A DNA stretch of 29,369 nucleotides from an uncultured Clostridia bacterium (GCA_947856675.1 CANUCM010000056.1:1-29369), one strand, 5' to 3'. Positions 16,048 through 23,642 are shown, counted from the stretch's first letter. Translations and numbers: made by a program. Notes: a model not told the origin generated them from the sequence alone.

Positions 16048-16640
16048 CTGTCACCCGCATTTTCTGCCGGTGTCCCCGGTAAAAAACTCATGTTTTTTAC
16101 GCTGAGCGTCATAATCATCTGGCCGTCCAGGTAAAACTCGGCCCGCTCCACAGCCAGCGTATCCTGGGCGATCCAAATGCGCTTGAGCCCCTCGCAGTCT
16201 TCAAAACTGCTTTCAAAGCTGAGCACTGTGCTGCGTCCCGACTCAGTCTTCTCCTCGCAGGTTTCCACGGGGATGCCCCCGGCCAGGTCATTGACAATGC
16301 CGGCCATGGCATCAACGGGCACAAACCCGCCAAGCGGCGGCAGCAGCGTTTCCACAGCGATATCCTCATATGTAATCTGCGCACCCCGGTCCTGTGTACT
16401 GGCCGAAATACCGGCCAGACTTTCCGGCTCTGTCAGCGTCGTTCTGGCGCTCTCTCCGCTTTGCTCAAACACAATGGTGTAATCAGCCAAAACGCCGGTA
16501 TGAGTGGTAATTTCCACCTCGGCAGAAACATTTTGCTGTGCATAGCATTCCTGTATGGCCGAAATATCCGTTTCGGCTCCCGAACAGCCGCCTGCCAGCA
16601 GGCAGCAAACAACCGCCGCAGCACCCGCTTTCCATCGCAT
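16044..16640 (-). CDS. Lipoprotein, YdcC/LolA-like by position
   Basis: The 198-residue product begins with a lipoprotein signal (RWKAGAAAVVCCLLAGGC) whose lipobox LAGGC puts the lipidated cysteine near residue 19, so it is anchored on the outer face of the membrane. The mature part alternates beta-strand-like segments, as in the LolA/YdcC fold (VSAEVEITTHTGVLADYTIV, WIAQDTLAVERAEFYLDGQ, MIMTLSVKNMSFLP). The ATG at 16640 is selected because GGGAGG lies 10 bases upstream; earlier in-frame ATGs would place hydrophilic residues before the signal. It follows acpS as ydcC does in Bacillus. The fold assignment is inference from this synteny and from length. Its ligand is unknown. Confidence 0.72.
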   Translation of the reverse strand: MRWKAGAAAVVCCLLAGGCSGAETDISAIQECYAQQNVSAEVEITTHTGVLADYTIVFEQSGESARTTLTEPESLAGISASTQDRGAQITYEDIAVETLLPPLGGFVPVDAMAGIVNDLAGGIPVETCEEKTESGRSTVLSFESSFEDCEGLKRIWIAQDTLAVERAEFYLDGQMIMTLSVKNMSFLPGTPAENAGDS

Positions 16641-16699
16641 TGCACCGATACCTCCCATAAAAGCAGCTTCGGTGCATATGTATGGCACCCCGCGCCATT

Positions 16700-17062
16700 C
16701 TATTCGCCCATTACAATGCAAAATGCCACCGCGCTGTCCCCGGCATGCGAAATGGACAGGGCAAAACTGCGGTTTCCGTAGTGGGCTTTGGCCGAACCGT
16801 GCAGGGTGACAGACGGCGCGCCCGCTTCATCATGGCAAATCTCAATCTCTCTTGGCACAATGCCAAACAGCCCGCGCCCCAGCGCCTTGGCCACAGCTTC
16901 CTTGGCACAGTACAGCCCGGCTGCCGTCTGCGCAGCATGGGGTTTTTCCCCGATGTACGCACGCTCCTTTTCCGTATAAATTTCCTGCAAAAACGCAGGC
17001 TTTGTCAACAGCCTTTCGAATCGGGCGATTACTTCCATGTCGACTCCGGTGTGCAGCTGCAT
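16700..17062 (-). CDS. acpS: Holo-[acyl-carrier-protein] synthase AcpS
   Basis: This 120-residue phosphopantetheinyl transferase moves 4'-phosphopantetheine from CoA to acyl carrier protein, activating it for fatty-acid synthesis. The signature motifs are present: TGVDMEVIARFERL at the N-terminus (Asp8 as magnesium ligand) and YCAKEAVAKALGRG around residues 51-64 (Glu55 as magnesium ligand), with LSISHAGDSAVAF near the C-terminus. The ATG at 17062 has GGGAGG 7 bases upstream. The gene overlaps the end of the VanW gene by 34 bases, which suggests coupled expression. The length is normal. Confidence 0.94.
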   Translation of the reverse strand: MQLHTGVDMEVIARFERLLTKPAFLQEIYTEKERAYIGEKPHAAQTAAGLYCAKEAVAKALGRGLFGIVPREIEICHDEAGAPSVTLHGSAKAHYGNRSFALSISHAGDSAVAFCIVMGE

Positions 17063-17889
17063 GCCTTATCCTCCCTTTCCGGAATATATTGTTTGTCATA
17101 CATCACACGGGCATGGCTTTGCTTGATAACCCGCTTTTCCAGCACGTTTCCCGTCTGTTTGTCCACGCATGTGCGCAAAACAACATTGTTTCTGTAATAC
17201 ACTCCATCCTCACAGGTAAAATGCTCATCCTGTACGCAAATATGGTATTTGACCGCAAGCGGGTGCTCCGCCCGCAGCTCGCCGCACAGATACTCCTCCG
17301 TCGTATAAACGATCAGCTGAAATACCTGATCGGTCGGGTTGCGAAACCGGTAGTCAAGGTAATTGTACACGATGGATGTCCCCACTCCGAACGGCACCTG
17401 CCGCCCGAAATCGGGAAACAAATCATATGCATCGTGATGATGATGCTCCGTGATTTCCAGCGGCGAGTGCAGCACAAGCCAGTGAATCAGGTTGGTAAAC
17501 TGGCACATGCCCCCGCCAATTCCGCTTTTGGTCTGCCCGTTTGCCAGCGTCAGCCCCTCGCGGTAACCTTTTCGGGCTGTGCACGCCCCCACCAGCGTCC
17601 AAAAGGAAAACACCTGCCCCGGCCGGATGAGCACGCCGGATACCCTGGGCGCTGCCAGCGAAAGGTTGACCGCCTTGTTTTCCTGAAGGCGCATATCCAC
17701 GTTTCCAAGTCTTCTCCGGATAAGCGACTTATGCCTGCAAATGCACACCGGAAGCCTCTCCTCCTGCTTTTCCCGCGCCAATGTTCCATATGCCAGCATG
17801 TTCTGCAAACTGCGTACAGCTTTGCAGCGTGCTGATGAAATGGCATAAGCCCAGGGCCCCAGCTGACAAAACTGCTTTCGCCTGTGCAT
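17029..17889 (-). CDS. VanW family protein
   Basis: The 286-residue protein carries the VanW domain (about residues 75-225). Recognisable are GVLIRPGQVFSFWTLVGACT, KGYREGLTLANGQTKSGIGG followed by GMCQFTNLIHWLVLHSPLEI, and the histidine cluster TEHHHHDAYDLFPD. The biochemical function of VanW is unknown; it was first seen in vanB-type resistance clusters but is widespread in Clostridia and is not evidence of glycopeptide resistance. The first 40 residues are basic and lack a clear signal peptide, fitting the single-domain cytoplasmic type. The ATG at 17889 follows AAGGAGG and shares its A with the TGA stop of the preceding DUF2812 gene. Confidence 0.9.
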   Translation of the reverse strand: MHRRKQFCQLGPWAYAISSARCKAVRSLQNMLAYGTLAREKQEERLPVCICRHKSLIRRRLGNVDMRLQENKAVNLSLAAPRVSGVLIRPGQVFSFWTLVGACTARKGYREGLTLANGQTKSGIGGGMCQFTNLIHWLVLHSPLEITEHHHHDAYDLFPDFGRQVPFGVGTSIVYNYLDYRFRNPTDQVFQLIVYTTEEYLCGELRAEHPLAVKYHICVQDEHFTCEDGVYYRNNVVLRTCVDKQTGNVLEKRVIKQSHARVMYDKQYIPEREDKACSCTPESTWK

Positions 17890-19061
17890 CACTGCACCTC
17901 CTTCCACTCCATCTGCGCCAAGGTATTCAGCGGCACCAGCCGCTGCGCCTCCTCATATCCTCCGCTATATGTGATATACCAAACCGTACTGCCGCGCACA
18001 GCTACGCTTTCCAGGGCGGCACACCACGCGGCATCCAGGCCTTCTATTGACAAGCTTTTAAACGACTGCGCGCTTCGCGCAAACGTGCTGTCTTCCATCA
18101 GCACCCGGGCAAAGCGCAGCGCCTGAGCAGGCGTGTGCATGCGGTAAACATCCTGGTACATCCACACGTCCTTTCCCAAAGCGTCCTGTGCGAACTCACG
18201 CGCATCCCACTGCTCCGCCGCCAGCGAGCGCGCGGTCTGCACTGTGCTGCTGTTGCCCAGGATATCAGTCCCGCGCTCCGCCTGCACTCCCAAATCCGCA
18301 AGCGTCAGATACGGGCCGTCGGCCTGCTCCGGCATGGCATACTCCTCCATCCCCACAAACAGTAAAACCGTCAGAAGGAGAAGCACGCAAATCAGTCCGC
18401 GCAGGGTATACTGCACCGCCCGGTGAAAGACCGGCCTTCTGCTCGGCGAATGGTCAATCGGCTGTCCGCGCTTCAGCTTGCGGTACAGCAGCGCTGTGCA
18501 CACCGCACCGCGCCCCAGCTGGTATATCACCTGCAGCAGCAGCACTGCCCACAAGAGACTGACCTGCGTTGCGCGCACCCATGCAATACGTATTTCAGTG
18601 TCCCAGTCCCGCAGCGTTTCCTCCAGGCTGCCGGATATCGACGCACCGATAATAAAGTACATCAGAAGTACCAGTACAATCGGAATCCAGCTGAAGCGGT
18701 AGCTGCGGCGCAGCGCTTTGAGCGTGAAAGCCTGCTGCTTTGGATCTGTGTAAAATTCCGGAGCATCACTGTTCTCCGGCGCGCAGAACACATTGACATA
18801 CCCGACCGACGTAACGTAAGTCCATCCGCACTCCTCATACAGCGCAATTTGATCCTCCGGCAGTCCCGGTCCGCCTTCCAGCGGTGAACAAACCGAAAAC
18901 TCAATGCGGTATTTTACGTTTTCCGGCTGCCCTTTTTCAAAACGGCTGAGATATGCACCCCGTTTTTTCAAAAACCAGCCTTTACGCGCCATGTCGGCGT
19001 AATATTTTTCGTTCTGCCCCACCTCGTATTCTTCCGGGTGAAACGCATACTTTATGTTCAT
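17889..19061 (-). CDS. DUF2812 domain membrane protein
   Basis: The 390-residue protein has an N-terminal DUF2812-type domain (about 1-115) with the typical YADMARKGWFLKKRGAYLSR-like region, EDQIALYEECGWTYV and a short 'YVNVFCAPE' strand. Three hydrophobic segments follow: WIPIVLVLLMYFIIGASISG (about 135-155), VSLLWAVLLLQVIYQLG (about 182-200) and GLICVLLLLTVLLFVGM (about 225-243). A soluble domain of about 140 residues follows, presumably extracytoplasmic. DUF2812 genes usually sit beside a PadR-type repressor as here. The function is unknown. The start ATG at 19061 overlaps the padR stop (ATGA), so translation is coupled. Confidence 0.87.
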   Translation of the reverse strand: MNIKYAFHPEEYEVGQNEKYYADMARKGWFLKKRGAYLSRFEKGQPENVKYRIEFSVCSPLEGGPGLPEDQIALYEECGWTYVTSVGYVNVFCAPENSDAPEFYTDPKQQAFTLKALRRSYRFSWIPIVLVLLMYFIIGASISGSLEETLRDWDTEIRIAWVRATQVSLLWAVLLLQVIYQLGRGAVCTALLYRKLKRGQPIDHSPSRRPVFHRAVQYTLRGLICVLLLLTVLLFVGMEEYAMPEQADGPYLTLADLGVQAERGTDILGNSSTVQTARSLAAEQWDAREFAQDALGKDVWMYQDVYRMHTPAQALRFARVLMEDSTFARSAQSFKSLSIEGLDAAWCAALESVAVRGSTVWYITYSGGYEEAQRLVPLNTLAQMEWKEVQ

Positions 19062-19366
19062 TTTTCTTCCTCCAAAATCCGCCCGTCACGCACCATCTGC
19101 TGAAGCCGCCCATACTCCAAAACAAGCGCCCGGTGCCCCAGTTCCGTAATGGAATAGGTCTTGCGCCGTTCGTCCTGCTCTGTCAGCTTGATCAGCCCTT
19201 CTTTCCGCATCCGGCTGAGCACCCCGTACAGCGTACCGGGCCCCATGTCAATTCGTCCCCGTGAAAGCTCCCGAATCCGCTGCATCATCCCATAACCGTG
19301 GCCCGGATGCAGCAGAGCCAGCAAAATATAAAACATGGCCTCCGACATCGGTTGCTGCTCTGACAT
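19058..19366 (-). CDS. PadR family transcriptional regulator
   Basis: The 102-residue protein is a small winged-helix repressor. The core reads EAMFYILLALLHPGHGYGMM, RGRIDMGPGTLYGVLSRMRK, EGLIKLTEQDERRKTYSITE and LGHRALVLEYGRLQQMV, which is the standard PadR pattern with the dimerising C-terminal helix (subfamily 2, short form). The ATG at 19366 has GGGGGAG 4 bases away; a longer reading frame extends upstream through the promoter and is not meaningful. PadR proteins typically repress their own operon, and two perfect palindromes lie between its promoter and start codon. The ligand or signal is unknown. Confidence 0.92.
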   Translation of the reverse strand: MSEQQPMSEAMFYILLALLHPGHGYGMMQRIRELSRGRIDMGPGTLYGVLSRMRKEGLIKLTEQDERRKTYSITELGHRALVLEYGRLQQMVRDGRILEEEK

Positions 19367-19379
19367 GGTTCTCCCCCCT

Positions 19380-19406
19380 CGCATACTATGCGTTGCGATA
19401 TATCGC
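19380..19406. promoter_or_regulatory. Two adjacent palindromes, candidate PadR operators
   Basis: CGCATACTATGCG (19380-19392, 6-base-pair arms around one base) and GCGATATATCGC (19395-19406, perfect 12-mer) lie 2 bases apart, directly downstream of the padR -10 box and ahead of its ribosome site. The position suits autorepression by roadblock. No PadR footprint is known for this exact sequence, so the assignment is inference. Confidence 0.55.
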
Positions 19407-19414
19407 GTGACATA

Positions 19415-19443
19415 ATAATAGCATATTTGCTTTCCCGGTGCAA
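19415..19443 (-). promoter_or_regulatory. Sigma-A promoter of the padR operon
   Basis: On the minus strand, TTGCAC (19438-19443) and TATTAT (19415-19420) are spaced by 17 bases, with TGC directly before the -10. It should drive padR, the DUF2812 gene, the VanW gene and probably acpS and the lipoprotein gene. Confidence 0.75.
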
Positions 19444-19458
19444 GAGTGCAAAAAGGGC

Positions 19459-19487
19459 TTGCACTTTTTGGCGGGTTATGATATAAA
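19459..19487 (+). promoter_or_regulatory. Sigma-A promoter of the T-box leader and pheST
   Basis: On the plus strand, TTGCAC (19459-19464) and TATAAA (19482-19487) are spaced by 17 bases. The -35 is identical to that of the divergent padR promoter, 15 bases away. Confidence 0.78.
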
Positions 19488-19494
19488 TATATAG

Positions 19495-19752
19495 AATATT
19501 TTGAAATGCGAAGACGGAGAGAGTAGCGTGCGCCTTCCCTGCGCCAGAGAAAGGCGGTCACCGGCTGAAAGCCGCCTGCACAGGAACGCGCGTGAAGTTC
19601 ACTCCCGAGCACCGGCGTGGAACCCTTTTCGGCAGTAGACGTCGGCGGCTGGCCCCGTTACGGCCGCAGAGCGCCCGCCTTTTCGGCGGGAAGCAGGGTG
19701 GTACCGCGGAAGCAATGCGCTTTCGTCCCTTTGGGGACGAAAGCGTTTTTTT
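19495..19752 (+). promoter_or_regulatory. T-box leader specific for tRNA-Phe
   Basis: This leader senses uncharged tRNA-Phe and lets pheST be transcribed when charging is low. Stem I starts near 19510 with the AGAGAGTAGCG region. Its far side holds GAAGTTCAC, in which TTC at 19598-19600 is the specifier codon (Phe); the arms GCGTGCG and CGCGCGT can pair. The T-box core AGGGTGGTACCGCGG lies at 19695-19709, and its TGGT pairs with a tRNA end having A at the discriminator, as in tRNA-Phe. The terminator follows. The specifier and the downstream genes agree, which makes the call strong. Exact boundaries are approximate. Confidence 0.93.
19718..19752 (+). terminator. Regulated terminator of the T-box
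   Basis: CGCTTTCGTCCC and GGGACGAAAGCG form a 12-base-pair stem with loop TTTG and a seven-T run. The T-box core just upstream would form the competing antiterminator when tRNA is bound. Confidence 0.93.
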
Positions 19753-19787
19753 GTTTATAATTTTATTCACATAAGGAGCTGTTGACA

Positions 19788-20807
19788 TTGAAGCTGCGAC
19801 TCAAACAAATCCTGGAAAGCGCACTGAGCGATATCCGAAACGCCTCCTCCAAAGAGGCGCTGGAAAGCGCTCGCGTCCGCTATCTGGGTAAAAAAGGCGA
19901 ACTGACCTCCATTCTGCGCGGAATGGGCTCTCTGAGTGCCGAAGAACGCCCTGCCATGGGCCAGATTGCCAATGAAGTGCGCGCCGCCATTGAAAAGGCG
20001 CTGGAAGAAGCGGCCGCCGCCATTGAACGCCACGCTTTCGACGCGCGCATGGAACGCGAAACCATCGATGTGACGGTTCCCGGCAAAAAGCCGGCGCCGG
20101 GCAAAAAGCACCCTCTCAACATTGTGCTCGACGAACTGTGCGACATTTTTACCGGCATGGGCTTTTCCATTGCCGAAGGCCCGGAGGTCGAGCTTGATTA
20201 TTACAACTTTGAAGCACTCAATATTCCCAAAAACCACCCGGCCCGCGACACGCAGGATACATTTTATATCAACGACAACATCGTTTTGCGCACGCAGACT
20301 TCGCCCATGCAAATCCGCACCATGGAAAAGCAGAAGCCGCCCATCCGCATCATCGCGCCCGGACGCGTTTTCCGTTCTGACGCCGTTGACGCCAACCACT
20401 CCCCCGTGTTCCATCAAATCGAAGGGCTTGTTGTGGACAAGGGCGTGACCATGGGCGATCTGAAGGGCACCCTTGAGATCTTTGCCAAAAAGCTGTATGG
20501 CGAAGACACGCGCGTGCGTTTTCGCCCGCATCACTTCCCCTTTACCGAGCCCAGCGCCGAAATGGACATGATGTGCTTCAAGTGCCAGGGTGAGGGCTGC
20601 CGCCTGTGCAAGGGCGAGGGCTGGATTGAAATTCTCGGCTGCGGTATGGTGCACCCGCGCGTGCTCAAAACCTGCGGCATCGATCCCGACGTCTACTCCG
20701 GCTTTGCGTTCGGCATCGGCCTTGAGCGCATTGTCATGCGCCGCTACAAAATCGACGACATGCGCCTTCTGTTTGAAAACGACGCGCGCTTCCTGTCGCA
20801 ATTTTAA
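19788..20807 (+). CDS. pheS: Phenylalanine-tRNA ligase alpha subunit
   Basis: This is the catalytic subunit of the alpha2-beta2 phenylalanyl-tRNA synthetase, 339 residues. An N-terminal coiled coil (about 1-85) is followed by the class II catalytic core. Motif 2 reads GRVFRSDAVDANHSPVFHQI and motif 3 is near the end (SGFAFGIGLERIVMRRYKID). The cysteine-rich insert CFKCQGEGCRLCKGEGW before GCGMVHPRVL is usual for Firmicute PheS. I choose TTG at 19788 because AAGGAG lies 9 bases upstream; a TTG at 19782 is too close to it. It is preceded by the Phe T-box and is 14 bases before pheT. Confidence 0.96.
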   Translation: MKLRLKQILESALSDIRNASSKEALESARVRYLGKKGELTSILRGMGSLSAEERPAMGQIANEVRAAIEKALEEAAAAIERHAFDARMERETIDVTVPGKKPAPGKKHPLNIVLDELCDIFTGMGFSIAEGPEVELDYYNFEALNIPKNHPARDTQDTFYINDNIVLRTQTSPMQIRTMEKQKPPIRIIAPGRVFRSDAVDANHSPVFHQIEGLVVDKGVTMGDLKGTLEIFAKKLYGEDTRVRFRPHHFPFTEPSAEMDMMCFKCQGEGCRLCKGEGWIEILGCGMVHPRVLKTCGIDPDVYSGFAFGIGLERIVMRRYKIDDMRLLFENDARFLSQF

Positions 20808-20821
20808 GGAGGATATCTGAC

Positions 20822-23212
20822 ATGAAACTGCCGTATCACTGGCTTTCGGAATATACCGATGTGCATGAAAGTCCCAAAAATTACGCCGCGCGCATGACAA
20901 TGACCGGCTCCAAGGTCGAGGGCTGGGAATGCCCTGCCGATGAAATTCAGCATGTCGTCGTCGGGCGCGTGCTGTCTGTCAAGCCGCACCCGCATGCCGA
21001 CAAGCTGGTCATCTGCCAGGTGGATGTCGGTGAAAAAACACTGCAAATCTGCACCGGCGCCCCCAACATCCGAGAAAATGTTCTCGTCCCCGTTGCGCTG
21101 GACGGCGCCATTCTTCCCGGCGGCCACGCCATCGCTACCACCACCATGCGCGGCGAGCTTTCACAGGGCATGATGTGCTCTTTTGCCGAGCTGGGCCTGA
21201 CCCAGGGCGACGTCCCTTACGGCGACCCCGACGGTCTGCTCTTTCTTCCCGAAGGCAACCCGGGCGATGATATCTGCCCCATGTTCGGCCTGGACGATGT
21301 GATTTTTGATTTTGAGATTACCCCCAACCGCCCCGACTGCCTGAGCGTTATCGGACTCGCGCGCGAAAGCGCCGCCTCTTTCGGCAAAGAGCTTCGGCTG
21401 CACACCCCCGCCGTCCGCCAGACTTCCGGCGACATCCACGAGCTGCTCTCCGTGGAAATTCAGGCGCCCGATCTGTGCCCGCGCTACAGTGCCGCCATGG
21501 TGAAAAACATCAAGATCGAGCCTTCTCCCCAGTGGATGCGCGAACGCCTGCGCAATGCCGGCGTCCGTCCCATCAACAACATTGTCGATATCACAAACTA
21601 CGTCATGCTCGAATACGGACAGCCCATGCACGCCTTTGACTATTCCTGCATCGAGCAGAACAAAATCATTGTCCGCCGCAGCGTTCCGGGTGAAGTCCTG
21701 ACCACCCTCGACGGCCAGAAGCGCACCCCGGCCCCTGACACCCTGCTCATTGCCGACCCGGTCAAGGGCGTGGGCATTGCCGGCGTCATGGGCGGAGAAA
21801 ACAGTGAAATTACAGAAAACACCCGCATGGTTGTTTTTGAAAGCGCCACTTTCTCCGGCCCCAGCGTGCGTGTCGCCTCGCGCCGCATCGGCATGCGGAC
21901 AGAGGCCTCCGGGCGGTTTGAAAAAGGCCTTGACTGCGAAAACACCATGCCTGCGCTGATGCGTGCCTGCGAGCTTGTGGAAATGCTGGGCGCCGGCGAT
22001 GTGATAGGCGGCGTCATCGACGCCTACCCGGTCCCCAAGAAAACCCGCCTTCTCCCCTTTGAGCCGGACAAAATGCGCGCTCTTGTCGGCGCCGACATTC
22101 CCGAGGAAGACATGAAAAACAGCCTTCTTTCACTGGGCTTTGGCCTGGAAAACGGCATGGTTTCCGTTCCCTCCTGGCGCGATGACGCCGAGGGCATGGC
22201 CGATTTGGCCGAAGAAGTGGCGCGCATGTACGGTTATGACAAAATCGAGCCCACTCTGCTGACCGGTGCAGCCACTATCGGCGGCCGCAACGACTGGCAA
22301 AAATTTGAGCAGCTCGTGCGCAGCGCCTGCATTTCGACCGGTTTTTTGGAAACAGTCACGCTGTCCTTCCTCGGGCCCAAGGTCTTTGACAGGCTGCTTC
22401 TGCCCGAAAACTCCCCCCTGCGCATTGCCGTTCCCATTCAAAACCCGCTGGGCGAAGATCAGAGCCTGATGCGCACGACACCCCTGCATTCCATGCTGGA
22501 AGTGGCCGCGCGCAACTATAACTTCCGCACCCCTGCCATGAAGGGCTTCGAGCTGACCACAACGTATACTCCCGCCATCAAAAACGGAACGGCCGACCTT
22601 AATGTCCTGCCCGCGGAAAACCGCATCCTCACCCTGATGAGCTACGGCAGCGGCGACTTTTATGATCTCAAGGGCGCGGCCGAGGCCATTCTGGACGCCG
22701 TTTCCGTCTACGGGCTCGAAGTGCTCCCCTGCCACGACAACCCCTCTTATCATCCGGGGCGCTGTGGGCAGATGTTTGTCAAGGATCAGCCGGTCGGCGT
22801 CATCGGCCAGATTCACCCGCTGTGTGCCAAAAATTACGGCATCGGCTGCGACGTTTACATGGCCGAAATTGACATGCACAAGCTCTTCGCCCTTCGCGAC
22901 GCTGAAAAGATGTACCATCCGCTGCCCAAATACCCCGCTGTTTCCCGCGATCTCGCTGTGATCGTCCGCGAGAGCGTCACCGTTCTGGAGCTGGAAAAAA
23001 CCATTTCCGCCGCCGCGGGCGAACACCTCGAATCGGTTGCGCTGTTTGACATCTACCGCGGCTCGCAGGTTCCCGCGGGACAAAAGAGCGCCGCTTTCTC
23101 GCTGTCGTTCCGCTGCTTTGATCGCACCCTGACCGACAGCGAAGTCGACGATGCCATGTCCCGCGCTCTGGCTGCGCTGGAAAAAGAATACGGCGCCGTG
23201 CTGCGTGCATAA
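20822..23212 (+). CDS. pheT: Phenylalanine-tRNA ligase beta subunit
   Basis: The 796-residue beta subunit has the expected domain order: an N-terminal part MKLPYHWLSEY, an OB-fold tRNA-binding domain (about 40-150, VVGRVLSVKPHPHADKLVIC), the B3/B4 editing domain (about 210-380, with YVMLEYGQPMHAFD), the B5 DNA-binding-like domain (about 405-475), the catalytic-like core, and a C-terminal ferredoxin-like anticodon-binding domain (about 700-796, KYPAVSRDLAVIV, FDIYRGSQVPAGQKSAAFSL). The ATG at 20822 has AAGGAGG at ideal distance. It is co-transcribed with pheS. It is full length with no anomaly. Confidence 0.97.
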   Translation: MKLPYHWLSEYTDVHESPKNYAARMTMTGSKVEGWECPADEIQHVVVGRVLSVKPHPHADKLVICQVDVGEKTLQICTGAPNIRENVLVPVALDGAILPGGHAIATTTMRGELSQGMMCSFAELGLTQGDVPYGDPDGLLFLPEGNPGDDICPMFGLDDVIFDFEITPNRPDCLSVIGLARESAASFGKELRLHTPAVRQTSGDIHELLSVEIQAPDLCPRYSAAMVKNIKIEPSPQWMRERLRNAGVRPINNIVDITNYVMLEYGQPMHAFDYSCIEQNKIIVRRSVPGEVLTTLDGQKRTPAPDTLLIADPVKGVGIAGVMGGENSEITENTRMVVFESATFSGPSVRVASRRIGMRTEASGRFEKGLDCENTMPALMRACELVEMLGAGDVIGGVIDAYPVPKKTRLLPFEPDKMRALVGADIPEEDMKNSLLSLGFGLENGMVSVPSWRDDAEGMADLAEEVARMYGYDKIEPTLLTGAATIGGRNDWQKFEQLVRSACISTGFLETVTLSFLGPKVFDRLLLPENSPLRIAVPIQNPLGEDQSLMRTTPLHSMLEVAARNYNFRTPAMKGFELTTTYTPAIKNGTADLNVLPAENRILTLMSYGSGDFYDLKGAAEAILDAVSVYGLEVLPCHDNPSYHPGRCGQMFVKDQPVGVIGQIHPLCAKNYGIGCDVYMAEIDMHKLFALRDAEKMYHPLPKYPAVSRDLAVIVRESVTVLELEKTISAAAGEHLESVALFDIYRGSQVPAGQKSAAFSLSFRCFDRTLTDSEVDDAMSRALAALEKEYGAVLRA

Positions 23213-23221
23213 TATTAACGC

Positions 23222-23250
23222 TTTACTTTGCGCCGTTTCGGGTGTATAAT
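23222..23250 (+). promoter_or_regulatory. Sigma-A promoter of ireB
   Basis: TTTACT (23222-23227) and TATAAT (23245-23250) are separated by 17 bases, 35 bases before the ireB start codon. It shows that ireB has its own transcript behind pheT. Confidence 0.72.
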
Positions 23251-23284
23251 AACTGCAACACCGATACACAAGGAGGTCTTACCG

Positions 23285-23530
23285 ATGCTCGACGGCACCC
23301 GCAAGTTCACTATTGCAGACGAAGCCGATCAGGAAATGAAACGTATCCTGACCACCGTTTACGACGCCTTGCGTGAAAAGGGCTACAACCCCATCAACCA
23401 GATTGTCGGGTACATCCTGTCGGAAGACCCCACGTACATTACAAATCACTTAAACGCACGCAGCCTTATCCGCAAGATCGATCGGGACGAGCTTTTGCAG
23501 GAGCTCGTACGGCAATATCTGGCTGATTAA
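23285..23530 (+). CDS. ireB: IreB family regulatory phosphoprotein (UPF0297/YrzL)
   Basis: The 81-residue protein matches the IreB/YrzL family over its whole length: TRKFTIADEADQEMKRIL, VYDALREKGYNPINQIVGYI, LSEDPTYITNHLNARSLIRK and IDRDELLQELVRQYL. In Enterococcus faecalis IreB is phosphorylated on threonine by the kinase IreK and acts negatively on cephalosporin resistance, linking it to cell-envelope stress. In many Firmicutes the gene stands ahead of ruvX (yrrK); here it is alone between its own promoter and a strong terminator. The ATG at 23285 follows AAGGAGG. It is cytoplasmic and complete. Confidence 0.93.
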   Translation: MLDGTRKFTIADEADQEMKRILTTVYDALREKGYNPINQIVGYILSEDPTYITNHLNARSLIRKIDRDELLQELVRQYLAD

Positions 23531-23546
23531 ATCCGCCGACCTTTTC

Positions 23547-23584
23547 CCTCCCCGCCCGAAGCCGGGCGGGGAGGTTTTCTTTTG
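23547..23584 (+). terminator. Strong rho-independent terminator after ireB
   Basis: CCTCCCCGCCCG and CGGGCGGGGAGG form a perfect 12-base-pair stem with loop AAGC, followed by TTTTCTTTT. It lies 16 bases after the ireB stop. Confidence 0.93.
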
Positions 23585-23642
23585 CTGTGCGCGAAGTTTG
23601 TAAATTTTTCTTTACGTTTTACTTATACTTCTGTGAACCCAA

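Noticed and set aside
15825..16082. Plus-strand 85-codon frame opposite the mazF leader, considered as a divergent antitoxin
   Set aside because: It starts inside mazF, has no good ribosome site, overlaps the mazF promoter and shows no ribbon-helix-helix or AbrB-like pattern.
17029..17889. Glycopeptide resistance based on the VanW gene
   Set aside because: No vanRS, vanH, ligase or vanX gene is present, and VanW domain proteins are common in Clostridia without resistance.
19767..23269. Long minus-strand frames opposite pheS and pheT
   Set aside because: They mirror the third-position GC pattern of pheS and pheT, cross gene boundaries and lack ribosome sites.
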